A DNA stretch of 64,000 nucleotides from Folioceros fuciformis (taxonomy: Eukaryota > Anthocerotophyta > Anthocerotopsida > Anthocerotales), in contig JBNGIO010006139.1 of NCBI GenBank assembly GCA_049999805.1, positions 51,034-115,033 of the forward strand. The letters run 5' to 3'. Shown here one piece after another: positions 33,489 through 45,279 of the stretch. Under the pieces are notes generated by a model. The model did no database searches, was not told the origin of the DNA, and saw only the letters and a program-made list of their open reading frames with translations. A program made the translations under genes and the position numbers. The number at the start of each line of letters is the position of its first letter. Position 1 is the stretch's first letter.

Positions 33489-36400
33489 GAAGTCCGACTC
33501 AGTCCACGACTAGGTGCTCTCATATTCAACAACTAATCCTCAACCACCAGAGCATCATACCTTGTCGGTATGACAGTCCGCAATGAAATTGTCCCACACT
33601 GCCTGACGTGCCATTGGCTCACCTGAAACCAACCCGAAAGATCAAACCATGAACAAGCAACACAAGTTGTTCAACCCAGACAGATACCCACCCTTTCCAC
33701 TGCCGGACTTGGGTAGCGCTGGCAAACTCTCCAGGCTTGAAATGCGCCTGACCCATTCCTTCACTAGGCCGCGGGGTCTGAATCTGGTCTGCATCATGGC
33801 TTTGCACAATCAACCCCACCCTACTATTGCCTTGTGTTGCACTTCTGGCATAACGTGTCTAGCCCCGAGGACTAGCATGCACCATGATCCATCCAGCCCT
33901 CGTCCAGCAGTGGGAACAAGTCCGATCGAAAATAAATGCCTGACGGTCAGAACTCTTGAATACCTCGTCCTGGCTTCCTGAGGCGTGAACTCCATGAGTA
34001 TCACTCGTATCTGCTTCAGTAGCAAGTGACGATGAAGGCACGTGGTGTCCACCAGCCACGTCTGGCAAGGTACAGAATGATCCAACCCGCAGCGACTTCC
34101 CGCACTCCGCTGCGGACCCTCCCCTTGAGTGCCGACATTCAGAGCTTTGAGGATTCGACAGATCCCGAATGGGATCAGCGAGGAAGCTCTTCACAGGGAC
34201 AACAAATTCACCTTCACATCTTGGAAGAGGACTAGAGGCAGATCCGGTTCTCCGGCACAGCTTGGTTTGCAAACAAGCGTTACTGTCATAAGGGAACACG
34301 CTTGCTCACGGTGCGCCGTTTAGCCAACCAGAGATGTCTTCGAATGGATTGAGCATTGCTCACCCGTGTCTTGGGGTCAGGAAACTCTGTGCAATCTATG
34401 CTGGCATGCAGCAATACAAATTCTCCCGAGTTCATGCCTTCGCAATGCACGTGCCTGCGTTCTAGCTGTGGGTGCAGGACAGAACATCTTTCAGGAAACC
34501 CTACAACAAGGACTGCAACTGTTGAGGATGCGCAAGTTTAGAGCTGAAATGTCTTCGTGGTGGCTGCTCCTACACACATGAAGGTCATATGCTGGTGACA
34601 TGGACTGAATCAATCACAACAACAACACAACTGTGCGAGATTTTGAGGGTATGGTGAGCACCGGAGGAGAGCACAAATGTTCAGTGATAACATGTTTTGT
34701 CAAAATATTGCATGTATCTACATGCAACGTCCAGGACTGCTCTAAGCAAGGTGACGGTCGATGAGCTTGCTTATTAGACTTGGGCACCCTGTGGTAGGTC
34801 CTCCACGCGTGTTAGTGCTGAAAGCCTGGAATGCTGGATGGAAGCATTAAAAAAGTAGCCCTCCCTTTTACACAGGCAGAAACAACTATGTGTGTACAGT
34901 ACGTACAACGTGAGACACATACCAAAGCTGCGCTCTGAAGATCTGGCTAAGCTGGATTCATCCTGCTCAACTGGGACCATCTGACACACCTCTTCGCCGA
35001 AATTCGGGAGCACGGCTCCGGCGGAGTATGGGTCATGGCCAAGACACCCTCAGCATGTGGCTCAAACCTGGCAATAGCTTTCGTCCTCATCAGGCTGCCC
35101 CTGAGGATCCACCGTGGAATCCAATGCGCGTTATCGATACTCTCTGATGGGCAGTGACTGGCACAGTGCCATCCACGCTTTCCACTGCGAAATTCGATTT
35201 TGCTCTCGGTGAGATACTGACTGGCAGCCTTCTATCTGAACAGTATAAGTGCATCGACATCCACTCGCTCTGTCAGTGCTCTGGTGGGCCTGTGCTTATG
35301 CACAAGGAGGTACCCGTCCCCAACAACAGAAGAATCACAATCGTGGCCACCGTAGAAGACTATATGAGTCTGGTCTGTATGCTAAAGGTGATGCACAGGA
35401 GCATTGAACGACGTTCATGCAACCTGCCGGCCATCCAGCGACTGCGGGGTGAGATGACGAGAAGGCAACTACCACACACTGATTGCCAAATTTCGGAGAA
35501 CGTGATATGCATTTTCGCCGCCCGCAAGAGACTCAGCCAGTCCAGAGTGGGTCGCTCGTCTCTTCCATGCCTTTCACGCAAAGCAAACGACCAGATCCCA
35601 TGTCTGGGTCTTGGTGGTGGGCTGGGAGTACATATGTATTTACTAGGCCCGGTGTGTCGGCACTGAGATATGTTTTGATAATTCTGGGAATGGAATCTGA
35701 CACAGGCAAGAAGTCTTTGGAGCACGTGCAGCGAATGGAGACACCCAGAACCTGGCCAATGGAGTATCCAGAGCCCATGACTTTGGTACAGCTGGAGACG
35801 TGATCTTTTGTCGCGGTACCGTGTTTTCCTTGTGTGTGCTCGGTCGAGACTCAATGTCGAAGCTCGCTACAGCTGAAGGGTCTTTTTTCTATGAAGTCTT
35901 CAGGTCTACAGCTGAAGGGCCCACTGTCATCTGCACCACCTAGATACCTAGCGTAGCATAGCATTCTCAATTGTTGCAAAAGCATTCTGTATGGACTCCA
36001 TGAATCCGTCTACCCCTTTCCCTCTCCTCCCACAATACGCGAGGAAAGTACAGAAAGTTCCGCCAAGAGCTCTGACAACTCCCATGATTGGCAAGGCAGA
36101 GAACATGCCCCCTCCAAGGTCCTGGACAAGGGTTAGCCAGGGCCTCCACCATCCTTTCAACGGAAGCTCATCAACCATTGGATGGATGGACAGTTTTCTC
36201 TCGTTCGGCCTCACAAAGCAGATTCTCGACACCCAAAGCCTCATGCATTGGCCCAAACTCTGCTTTGTTCCAGAATCAGGACACCCCGCGTCAAAGGCAT
36301 TGACAGACTTATTTTCGTAGCAACTAGGGAGAGTGGGATGAACCTTGCGAGACTCGCCGACGTCTAACACGATCTCTGGATGCTCCAGGGTCAGTCCGTA

Positions 36401-36845
36401 CCTTGTCACCGACGGCGCTTACGCTGTCACAGTCAGGAACATGGACGTGGAGTCTGCAAGGATGTATGCACCTATCGCCTGTTAGCTGTGCATCCCCACA
36501 GCGACGTGCTTTCCCAAGTCCAGGGGCTTTGGCACATGAGATCATGTGAGCTTCCGACAACAGGCATCCAAGGAAGGCACGCAACCGACGAGAAGCCAGT
36601 GCATTGGTCGGGGAGGAGATCGGTTACGCAAGCCCTAATCAGGAGCTCAGATCAGTGTCATGTGTCATGGAGGCAAGGCCAGCAGCGGACTAAGCGTCAA
36701 ATCCGAAGAGGAACACCCACCGGCTGGCTCTCTCTGAGACGGATTAACCGCCGTTAGTGTGACAGTTTCAGGGTGGCGAAACTCGTGAGCGGCGAAACTT
36801 CCGACAGGCTGTAAGGGGACTCGGTCGGACGGTTCACAAGAGGAC
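33489..36845. other. long intergenic region with no supportable gene
   Basis: I find no exon series with a family signature in these 3.4 kb. Frames at 33859-34299 (minus), 35154-35666 (plus) and 35360-35854 (minus) are open but carry no known motif. The most coding-like frame, 35948-36409 (minus), is listed separately. Composition is near the genome average, unlike the AT-rich regions elsewhere, so this may hold a fast-evolving gene or non-coding transcript that I cannot recognise. Confidence 0.4.
35948..36409 (-). CDS. hypothetical protein frame, possibly one exon
   Basis: A 153-codon frame reads MTRYGLTLEHPEIVLDVGE and later LVQDLGGGMFSALPIMGVV and FATIENAMLR. It has a hydrophobic glycine-rich middle section that could enter a membrane. 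I recognise no family and find no clear partner exons. It may be a lineage-specific gene, one exon of a larger gene, or chance. Confidence 0.25.
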   Translation of the reverse strand: MTRYGLTLEHPEIVLDVGESRKVHPTLPSCYENKSVNAFDAGCPDSGTKQSLGQCMRLWVSRICFVRPNERKLSIHPMVDELPLKGWWRPWLTLVQDLGGGMFSALPIMGVVRALGGTFCTFLAYCGRRGKGVDGFMESIQNAFATIENAMLR

Positions 36846-37193
36846 ATGGCGGGTCTTTCCCGTTGCGTTCCTCTTCCTCCTCCGCCCGCTGCGCGCGGGG
36901 GAGCTGAATGGTCTTGCGGCTCTCAGACTTCACGCCTCAGGGTGAGTCTAGAGAAGGAGCTGAAATCTGCCCCGGAGAGGTGCAGGAATGCAAAACAATG
37001 GCAGCAGGAGGAAGGGCGGTGTGTGAAGCCTCCTGCTGCTGATGGCGACGCTCCATCTGCTGCATCTTGCATCCCTTGGATGCTGCTGCACTGCTGTCAG
37101 GGCTGGGCCGAAGTTGCGTTCCAGCAGGCAATCCTCCTCTTTGCAGCTCTGCCGCTGTCTGCTTGCCAGTTGAAGCGCCAGGTGTGCTGCTGA
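36846..37193 (+). CDS. small frame upstream of the membrane protein gene, doubtful
   Basis: An ATG-started frame of 115 codons opens with MAGLSRCVPLPPPPAARGG and ends in a Cys/Leu-rich stretch (LFAALPLSACQLKRQVCC). It may be a short protein or part of the long 5' leader of the gene that starts at 37547. No homology is recognised, and the dense CpG and proline codons suggest compositional openness. Confidence 0.2.
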   Translation: MAGLSRCVPLPPPPAARGGAEWSCGSQTSRLRVSLEKELKSAPERCRNAKQWQQEEGRCVKPPAADGDAPSAASCIPWMLLHCCQGWAEVAFQQAILLFAALPLSACQLKRQVCC

Positions 37194-37546
37194 GGACGGG
37201 CCCGGCTGGTATTGCTTGTGGGAGAGTGGGATTTGGATTTGTGTTTCGATTGGTTGGTTGGTTGGTTGGGTGCTTTTGATCGCCTCTGGTCGCTGCACTC
37301 GACGGTGCGGGTTTGGATCTGGAGGAGGCCGCTGCGTTTCTGTTGGCAAGACCAGAGACTAGGTCGTTTCGGCTTGTATTAGACGCTCCTCGTGGAATCT
37401 CACTTCTCGGAGTCAGGGGTGGGATGGATTCTGAAGTCGTGGGATTCGATGCTGTGGTGACGCGGAACAGTAGGGGAGGATTTTCATAAGTGAATCGGAC
37501 AGTGCAGCGTGATTTGGGTGTAGCTCGTGAGGAGGTGATTCTCGAG

Positions 37547-38629
37547 ATGGAGAATCATTACGACAGGGAAAAGGATAGGAAGGAAGTGCGTCTGGAGAGG
37601 GAAGATAGCAGCGGGAGTAGCAGCAGCTGTAGCAGCGGCTATGGATTCCAGTCGACAGAAACGTTCCCGATTTTGGATGTGCTGGAGATTATGAAAGAGT
37701 CCATGAGATTGATGCGGAAGCGATCCTCCCTGCTCATGTCTTTGACCGCGTCCATGATTATGCCTCTCTCCTTCATCGTGTTGTCGCACATCTTAGTGAC
37801 GCATTCTCTCGTGAAGGGTTTGGCGGTGCAGATTGAAGCTGTTTGCCAGCGCGGACCGCTTTTGGATAGTCCTCTCGACACCTTCCTGTATCTGAAGCTG
37901 TCGGAGGTGATTCTCTCGAGCGTAGTATATTTGCCGTTCTGCATAATTCTGTTCCTCCCATCCAAGGTGGCCATTTCCTACACGGTTGTCAGCGCATATG
38001 CTGGCAGGAAGCTTTCCATGTCCAAGAGTGTGAGAGTGGTGCCTAGGTTGTGGAAACGTGTTGTTTCCACTTACCTGTGGATCTGTCTGGTAGGCCTGGG
38101 AGCCCTGGCTGCCTTCATCTTCCTTCTGGCGGCAATTGCAGTCGTCACCAAGTTTCTGCGACTTGATTCGACCTTACTTTTGGTGACTGATCTCCTCTTG
38201 GCGGTGGCCTTCTGCTTCACATTTGCTCTGCTTTTGGTGCTCTGCAACCTTTCTCTCGTTGTTAGCATCTTGGAGGATGTGGGCGGGTATCCTGCTCTTT
38301 CCCGTGGCCTTATGCTCATCCAGGGACGGACTCAGGTTGCTCTGGGGCTGCTGATGGTGACCGGCGCCTCTGGAATCTTCATCGAATATTTGTTCCAGTC
38401 TCATATACTGGGCAACCCAGAAGAGCCTTTCCAAGATATCTCATCCATCATCTGGGAAGGGCCTCTTCTCATTTTCATGTATTCAGTAGTCTACATGTTT
38501 GATGCCATTATGGCCACCATCTTCTACTTCACCTGCAAGGGCTCGCGATTCGAGGCTTTTGACAAATATGCTCTTCTGGAGCAGCTGGAGGGTTCTAACC
38601 ACGCACACATCAAGAACCTGCCCCTGTGA
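37547..38629 (+). CDS. plant multi-pass membrane protein, uncharacterised family
   Basis: A single exon encodes 360 residues. The start is the first ATG in the frame (MENHYDREKDRKEV). A charged, Ser-rich N-terminus (to about residue 45) precedes FPILDVLEIMKESMRLMRK. About six hydrophobic segments follow, including LLMSLTASMIMPLSFIVLSH, VILSSVVYLPFCIILFLP, LGALAAFIFLLAAIAVV and LLLAVAFCFTFALLLVLC. A conserved-looking cytosolic turn is DVGGYPALSRGLMLIQGR. The layout matches a widespread plant family of six-helix proteins (relatives of Arabidopsis At4g19950 and At5g44860) with no known function; that link is from memory of the pattern. The frame is intact and ends KNLPL. Confidence 0.85.
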   Translation: MENHYDREKDRKEVRLEREDSSGSSSSCSSGYGFQSTETFPILDVLEIMKESMRLMRKRSSLLMSLTASMIMPLSFIVLSHILVTHSLVKGLAVQIEAVCQRGPLLDSPLDTFLYLKLSEVILSSVVYLPFCIILFLPSKVAISYTVVSAYAGRKLSMSKSVRVVPRLWKRVVSTYLWICLVGLGALAAFIFLLAAIAVVTKFLRLDSTLLLVTDLLLAVAFCFTFALLLVLCNLSLVVSILEDVGGYPALSRGLMLIQGRTQVALGLLMVTGASGIFIEYLFQSHILGNPEEPFQDISSIIWEGPLLIFMYSVVYMFDAIMATIFYFTCKGSRFEAFDKYALLEQLEGSNHAHIKNLPL

Positions 38630-40379
38630 CAGCTCTAGTCTCCAGAGCCAGACTTGTGTTGCTCTCCTTTCTTGCTGTATTGTTACATACTCACACTCTG
38701 GCAGGATTATTTTTTGAGCCAGGCCTGTTTGGAGCTGGCCATTCATTACCACCACATACATTTGTATACTACCTCCTCTGTGATGCACTGCAATAACCCC
38801 CCACTGGGAGAGAGGGTGTGTTCTCCTTTGGCATCCGAGGATGTCACCCACAATTTAGCTGCTCAGCACACTCTCTTGTCTCATGAATGTCGGCTTTTTG
38901 TCTGGCACATACTGACAGGAGCCATGCGAGTCATCGTTTAGCATGTCAGCCCGTCGCCCGCTTTGTCAAGAAGAACGCGGAATCTCCAGCCTGGTACATA
39001 CATCATTCCTCCTCCGCTCTAAAGCTGTCCATCTCCCAAAATAGAGCACCAAGTGCATCCTCGCTGGGCATCTAGCCAAATGGGGACACCATTTCGCATT
39101 AAGCCCGTTCTTAACCATCTGTAGTTAGCTGCGGTGCCCTGGAGGAGTGGATATCCTTACTGCAAGTTGCTGACCTCATCCAAGGTGTTCGTCCAACTGA
39201 CTCTCTTACTACGACACTCTCTTTCTTTTCTTGTGACAAGATGGTCGTTTACAGTTTTCTTACCTTTAAGATTTGTTATGGTTGTATGGTGTCCATATGT
39301 GTTATTTCTTTATTAAATATTTTATTATTATTTCTGTTCTCTAATTTTAATCTAATTGATCAACTATGTTACATAGTTCCTATGCAGTTTTACTTTACCA
39401 TTACCTTATTCTTGTTAATGCAATAAAGAAGTAGAAGAATTTTATTGAATTTTACCAAGCGCCGTTTGTCCATGGATCTCAAAACAAAACCAAAACTACT
39501 AAAATATGTATTCCACTTTTGGTGAGAGGAAAGATTTTTATTTATATTTTTATCCTCTTCTCACCTCCTTTGCACTTTTCATGCCAATTTCCAGTGCCAT
39601 TACAGGCTATTTGCAATGCCCTTCACCAACACATCTCATTGCTTTGTCAAGAGACCACATTGTTTCTTCTTAGTAGCCAAGTTTGTCCCACACTAAGGCT
39701 GTGCATAGCACACCAGAGCTATAGAATCAGCAATTGCATTCTATCATCTCTTTGTTCTCGATTCCAAGCAACCTCTACTTAATTGTAGCAATTATTTATG
39801 CCTTCCCCTCGACAACATCATGCTAAGAAGTCTTCAATTCCTTTTGTAGTCCCACATAAACCTCCTCCTCCCTTTGCTCCATTGTCTCCACCTCCACCAA
39901 AGCAAAGAGGAGAAATGAGCATTTGGTGGAGTAAAAGAGAAGATGAAGTCTACAATGGCAAGGTGGGATGGAGTAACTTCTTATTGTGTGCAGCATGGCA
40001 CCAATGCTTCCCCCCACTAGTGTAAATCCAAGCAGGAGTTACTATGACAATACTAGAAGAAGATTATTTACTACAGCCAGTAGCAAATGTGAAGTGGTCA
40101 CATGAGCAATTGGAGAATAACTTCATCAAACATAAGATTAAAAACTACTTGTAGACTTCAACCAAGAATTGTCATATGCACAAGTCTATGAAATATAGAT
40201 TAGTAGCAATAATAATACTTCTAATCACAATAAGATTTTTATTTATTTTAGAAAAAACAAGATGAAAAACCCATCTACCCTGACAGCAAGATAAGTAATG
40301 ATTGGGACACTAAGGGCTAATCCTTGAAGGTTAATGACTACCAATAGCACCTAAAATATCATGGTTTGGAAGGAGAAAG
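38630..40379. other. AT-rich gene-free stretch
   Basis: After the 3' flank of the membrane protein gene, the sequence becomes strongly AT-rich (from about 39200). A frame at 39798-40025 has a proline-rich segment (HKPPPPFAPLSPPPPKQRGE) but no known domain. The composition change and low coding density suggest degraded mobile-element or satellite DNA; no terminal repeats or enzyme domains are visible. Confidence 0.45.
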
Positions 40380-41350
40380 GGTCCATCTACCACTGGAGTT
40401 GCTGACACCACCTCTCTTGCCAATGTCATTGCTCCCCTTGGAGTTGTTGACATAGCCTCTCTTGCCAACATTGTCGCTAACATTGGAGTTGCTGATGTTG
40501 TCTCTCCTGTTAATGTCATTGCTACCATTAGAGTTGCTGACAGCACCTCTCCTACTATCGCTACCACTTGAGTTGCTGACACTGCCTCTCTTGCCAATAT
40601 CGTCGCTACTACTGGAGTTTTTGACACTGCCTCTCTTGCCAATATCGTCGCTACTACTGGAGTTTTTGACACTGCCTCTCTTGCCAATGTAGTCGCTACC
40701 ACTGGAGTTATCAACACCAAATCTCTTGCCAATTTCTTTGCTACAACTAGAGTTGCTGATGCCACATCTCCTACCATCGTTACCACTAGAGTTGCGGACA
40801 CCCTCTCTCTTGCCAATGTCATTGCTACCACTGGAGTTGCTGACACCATCTCTCTTGCCAATGTCATTGCTACCACTGGAGTTGCTGACACCATCTCTCT
40901 TGCCAATGTCATTGCTACCACTGGAGTTGCTGACACCATCTCTCTTGCCAATGTCATTGCTACCACTGGAGTTGCTGACNNNNNNNNNNNNNNNNNNNNN
41001 NNNNNNNNNNNNNNNNNNNNNNNNNNNNNNNNNNNNNNNNNNNNNNNNNNNNNNNNNNNNNNNNNNNNNNNNNNNNNNNCCACTGGAGTTGGTTACACCA
41101 CCTATCCCGCACCACTGGAGTTGTAGAAGCCACCTCCCCTCCCAATGCCTGTCGTCCATGATGCAATTTATGTACCGAAAGATAGATCCTCTCAAATATT
41201 TTCTTCAAAGACTTCAATCTCCTACCATCGCTACCACTAGAGTTGCTGACACCCTTTCTCTTGCCAATGTCATTGCTACCATTGGAGTTGCTGACGCCGC
41301 ATCTCCTACCATTGCTACCACTAGAGTTGCTGACACCACCTATCCTGCAC
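40380..41350. repeat. 45-bp minisatellite, diverged, with assembly gap
   Basis: Units of 45 bp containing GGAGTTGCTGACACC and CTCTTGCCAATGTCATTGC are repeated in tandem. Units near 40840-40979 are identical, while those near 40400-40800 have diverged. Because 45 is a multiple of three, frames stay open through the array on both strands, giving translations such as TPVVAMTLAREMVSA or LELLTPSLLPMSL repeated. A 100-N gap at 40980-41079 falls inside the array. I treat the frames as a by-product of the repeat. Confidence 0.9.
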
Positions 41351-41460
41351 CACTGGAGTTGTGGAAGCCACCTCCCCTCCCAATGTCTGTCGTCCATGAT
41401 GCAATCTATGTACCAAAAGATAGATCCTCTCAAATATTTTCTTCAAAGACTTCAATCTAT
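41131..41460. repeat. 240-bp spaced direct duplication beside the minisatellite
   Basis: A block of about 90 bp at 41131-41219 (containing CCTGTCGTCCATGATGCAAT and AAATATTTTCTTCAAAGAC) is repeated at 41371-41459 with few changes. The pieces between are 45-bp-type units. The minisatellite and its flank were therefore duplicated together. Confidence 0.85.
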
Positions 41461-41961
41461 GGATAGAGGGAGTGTGTTTCTCACATTAACGTTGGAAAGA
41501 TATACTTGCAAAATATCGTACCTACATGAACGATGGAAAGAGATATTTGCAAAATATCGTACCTACATCCGCTTTAGAACTGAATGATATTAGCAGTGTG
41601 AGGGCAGCGAGGCCCTCTATGTGTGGAACTGGGTGGGTGAGGGGACGATATAAAGAAAGGGTAGAAAGGATTATTTTTGTGGAAAGGGTTTTAAGAATGA
41701 AATAGAAATGAACCAATTTCGAGAAACCGATATCGAGAAGGGAGAGTGTGACAAGGTATTAATGTGTGACTACATGGAGGAGAAGGAAAGAGAGGAAAGG
41801 GCACGAACAAGGACGGGGTCCTTTACCGTCTGAGCTGAGCAGGCTGGGGAGGCCGCGGAAGAATGAGGTGACGGAGGCTCTCGGCCTGCGAACGCGGTGA
41901 GCGTCTGCAGGGCGTGCAGCGCTGCGGAGCTGCCAGTTGATTGCTGTGGCGGGATGGAAGG

Positions 41962-42666
41962 NNNNNNNNNNNNNNNNNNNNNNNNNNNNNNNNNNNNNNN
42001 NNNNNNNNNNNNNNNNNNNNNNNNNNNNNNNNNNNNNNNNNNNNNNNNNNNNNNNNNNNNNCCCGCAATGCCGACGAGGACATAGCCGAAGTTCTGCTGC
42101 AACTCCGGGCCCTGAGCGACTCGGCCAAGGCGCTAGCCATGAAGTGGAACAAGGAGTACACGGTAGCCTGGCGCCAAGCTGAGCACCTCAAGAACTCGGA
42201 GCACAGGTGCGGGAGCGAGCAGGGATGCCCTCTCATCAACGCCAGATGCGCGGCCGCGTCCGCTCAACTCCGATACAAGTCCGCTCTCCATTTCGCCATG
42301 AGCTTCATGTCTTTCGCCCTGCAGGGGTTCCAGGGTTTGCGTGCCAACCTCGGCCAGTTGCAGGGCACCCTGCAGGAGCTAGTGTCCGGAGGAGTGCAGG
42401 GCGGGGATTGCTTCATGGCCGCCTGCGGGGACCAGGTGCAGCAGTTGTGGGCCAAGCTCCAGGGTTTGGGGGGGCCGCCTAGGGTTGGGGTTATGGGTAT
42501 GGGTATGGCCATGACCATGGCTATGCCCGTGCCCGCGGCAAAGCATGGCGTTGAGGCTGAGGGAGGGCAGTGTTCCAGGAAACGCTGTTTCGAGGACCCC
42601 GCTAGTTCTCTGGAAGGCGAGTGCTGGAGTTTCCAACATCAGGATAAGCGACGGAAGCAGCGGTAG
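41962..42666 (+). CDS. unknown gene, 5' part lost in an assembly gap
   Basis: After the 100-N gap (41962-42061) a GC-rich frame runs to a TAG near 42666. It reads NADEDIAEVLLQLRALSDSA, then helical, Ala/Leu/Gln-rich sequence (SFMSFALQGFQGLRANLGQL), a short Met/Gly run (VMGMGMAMTMAMPVP) and a charged end (KRRKQR). Four spaced cysteines (CGSEQGC, CAAA, CFMAAC) are present. I do not recognise the family. The composition differs sharply from the AT-rich flank, which supports a real gene. The start codon and N-terminus are in or before the gap, where an open segment GCC-rich in coding style is visible on both strands. Confidence 0.5.
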   Translation, partial: XXXXXXXXXXXXXXXXXXXXXXXXXXXXXXXXXXRNADEDIAEVLLQLRALSDSAKALAMKWNKEYTVAWRQAEHLKNSEHRCGSEQGCPLINARCAAASAQLRYKSALHFAMSFMSFALQGFQGLRANLGQLQGTLQELVSGGVQGGDCFMAACGDQVQQLWAKLQGLGGPPRVGVMGMGMAMTMAMPVPAAKHGVEAEGGQCSRKRCFEDPASSLEGECWSFQHQDKRRKQR

Positions 42667-43957
42667 GATGGGTGCAGGAATTCCTACTCGCCGCGTTCGA
42701 TTCGGCTGTTACCATCAATTTCCTTTCCGGAGTGGCAGAAGGTTGGGTTTCGCAGAGATTGCGGGATCGATTTTGCGGGTCCAGGGCTGGGGCCGTTGCC
42801 GTCGCCGTCGCCGTTGCTGTTGCTGCCATCAGTGGGAGCGCAGGAAAGTGAAGTGAAGTGCTATGCGTTGTGGCGATGAGTTGATAATCACAGCTGGGAG
42901 ATGAAGGGAGAGTGTTGTCTGATTCTTTCAGTCAAGCTGGGACTTGAAGAATTTTCAGTGCTTTCGCACGTTGGGCCAGAGATTCCTCGTTTTTGATAAA
43001 CGCTGGTATTGCGACAGGGTCACATGTATGTACTTATATATGTGTGTCTGAGCGTGGGGCCCTTGGGATGGAAGAGGTAGCGCTGAAGAGGTGTTCCCTC
43101 CTGGGATCCCATGCACAATTCCTGGCAGCCAGATTTGAGCTCTTGACATCGAGGCAACTTGTCTCTTCCATGATTGCTTGAAGCGTGAAGACTCCTGTAC
43201 ACCACTTCCGTAGGATCCATGTCTTTGCAAGTTTGTTTATGCATCTGATGTCCGCGCAAAGTGCAGTACGTCGTGACCTGGGTGAAGCTGTTTTCTGGGG
43301 GGGAGACAAAACTCAAGAAACATGCTTCTGTGTAAGTGTCTAAGTTGTTGTGATCATAGCAAATGGGCTTATTGAGAAGCAGACACGGCTTTCGAATGCT
43401 ATGCTTTCCTAATTTCAGCTTCTTCAAATAAACAGAAGCCAAGCGAGATTGTAGTGCTTAGGCTTGCTTGCATCCCTTCCAAGCCTGTAGAACTCCACTG
43501 TCGCTCACGGTCTCACAGCTGTTTTGTTCTAAAACTCCCATGTTCAGAATTGAAAACCTGTCGCAGCCATATGCATTTCCGAGCGCTCTTCGCAGAAGCC
43601 GTTGTTCTGCCTCTGCCGCAAGTTACGGTGATGTCTTCGAGTCCGACAATGGTGCAGATATATAATGCAATCTGCTGAATGTCACCTTTATGAACTGCTT
43701 GGCATTGACCTTCACAAGATCTTGCCAATCAACTGCAACAACATTGACCCCCAGAGCTGTCCGATCCGACAAATCAGGTTCCTTTGTGACTGCCACATCA
43801 CTCACGGGGATCAGGACTCGGAGCTCTCGGATTTGTATTTTTGTGCCATCGATGTGAGAGCCTGCTGTGGACAACAGTGAAACCACGAGGCGTTGCTTTT
43901 TGGTCTCTTGGAAGCCTGGAGGGCAGCCATCCTATTCTTTCCGCCTCCTGGGACGCC
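42667..43957. other. intergenic stretch before the 5-FCL gene
   Basis: This holds the 3' flank of the gap-broken gene, including a short GCC/GTT microsatellite-like run near 42800, and the leader region of the cyclo-ligase gene. No frame shows a family motif. The frame of the first cyclo-ligase exon stays open upstream to 43841 but without an ATG. Confidence 0.4.
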
Positions 43958-45279
43958 ATGGCTGCTATGAACGGAGGAGGCAGCCATGCCTTGGCAGCTG
44001 CAGCTCTGGATGCTGTGGTGCAGCAAAAGAAGCTGCTGCGGACTACCATGCGACGCCGGCTTCGTGCTTTGCTCCCAGACCTGCGCACGGTGGAAGGTAG
44101 AAGCTGCTGACCTCCTTCCTGCCCGATCTGCCTCGTGTCAGTTTTCGAATTCTCAACGTCGTTCGATTTGGCACTCGCAGATGATGCGATCCAGAAGCGG
44201 GTCTTGGGAGCGTCCTGGTTCAGAAACTGCAGACTTCTCTGCGCTTATATCTCCTGCCCAGCTCTGAAAGAGGTGGACACCTCACAACTGCTTGCCACCA
44301 TTCTGCAGCCGCATCCTTCCGGTAATCCATGTTTTGCTTCAAACCCAACCGTCTACTAGGGCTCAGCACATGGGTTTGCCTCACAGCTGGGGTTGAATGT
44401 TGTTGGCTGTCCTGATCCATGCTCTGCTCTCGGACGTAGAGGTGCCCAAGAGGCTGTTCGTGCCTCGCGTTCAGGACAAGGCTGCTCACATGAGCATGCT
44501 ACGCATAACCAATACCACCAATGACGTTGTTGCCAATTCTATGAACATCCTAGAGCCAACTGTTCTGGATTCAGCGGGAAACCCTAGGGAAGATGGTATG
44601 CCCATGCCATGCTGCTCCATTTCTCCCCGTCGTGTTCAGAATGTGTGTCTCCGGGATTCACTTTGGATGCTGTGTGGCTGCAGTCATGGGCTCCTCTGAA
44701 CCTCTTCAGTTGCTCCTCCTACCAGGTGCACTTCGTCTCCTTTGCTCTCAATGACCTTTCTGTTGGGACTGTCAAGTATTGTTGCGAGCTTACACCTCCC
44801 TAACCCTACAGGACTTGCCTTCGACCACACGGGTAGGCGGCTGGGGAGAGGAGGAGGGTGAGTCCCATCTCACAACATTCTGCAATAGTCAATACCAGCT
44901 TCCGGAACCGTTCTGAATCCTGGCCAGCAACAATGTTTGCTGTGCACTGCTAACGTGTGGACTACACTTGTTTCAGATACTATGACGTGTTTCTCCGGAA
45001 TTACTTGCTTCTTGCCAGGGACAAAGGTTGGAAGCCTCCACTTCTAGGTTGGTTACCTTCTCTGATTATGTCACTTCAAGGCCCATTCACTGTCCAGCTT
45101 CGTGCTGATGGGTCCATTGCCTCTGTTGGACTGCAGTAGCATTGGCCTACTCTGTGCAGTTACTTGACGAGCCTGTGCCTGTGGACGATACTGACGTACC
45201 TGTAGACGCTGTTGTGACCTCGGATGGTGTGTACACTTTCAATGACCGCCTTCGAACCACAGAGTACGGAACGGCGTGA
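43958..45279 (+). CDS. 5-formyltetrahydrofolate cyclo-ligase
   Basis: The enzyme uses ATP to turn 5-formyltetrahydrofolate into 5,10-methenyltetrahydrofolate in one-carbon metabolism; the Arabidopsis enzyme is mitochondrial. Seven exons (43958-44096, 44181-44321, 44440-44595, 44684-44725, 44812-44857, 44977-45047, 45137-45279) join in frame to 245 residues. The N-terminal helix is VVQQKKLLRTTMRRRLRALL. Next come CAYISCPALKEVDTSQLL and KRLFVPRVQDKAAHMSMLRI, the substrate-binding area. The signature ATP-binding motif is GLAFDHTGRRLGRGGGYYD, split over two exons, and the end has VPVDDTDVPVDAVVTSDGV. The start at 43958 (MAAMNGGGSHAL) gives only a short leader, so organelle targeting is uncertain. 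Confidence 0.94.

Noticed and set aside
33859-34299. 146-codon minus-strand frame
   Set aside because: It has no family motif, no partner exons, and overlaps equally open frames on the other strand.
35154-35666. 170-codon plus-strand frame
   Set aside because: No recognisable domain; a minus-strand frame of similar length overlaps it, so neither is favoured.
39798-40025. Proline-rich 75-codon frame that might be a retroelement gag piece
   Set aside because: There is no zinc knuckle, protease or reverse transcriptase nearby and no terminal repeats.
40331-41195. Long frames over the 45-bp array that look like a repeat protein
   Set aside because: The period is a multiple of three, so frames are open on both strands by construction; there is no start context or non-repeat domain.
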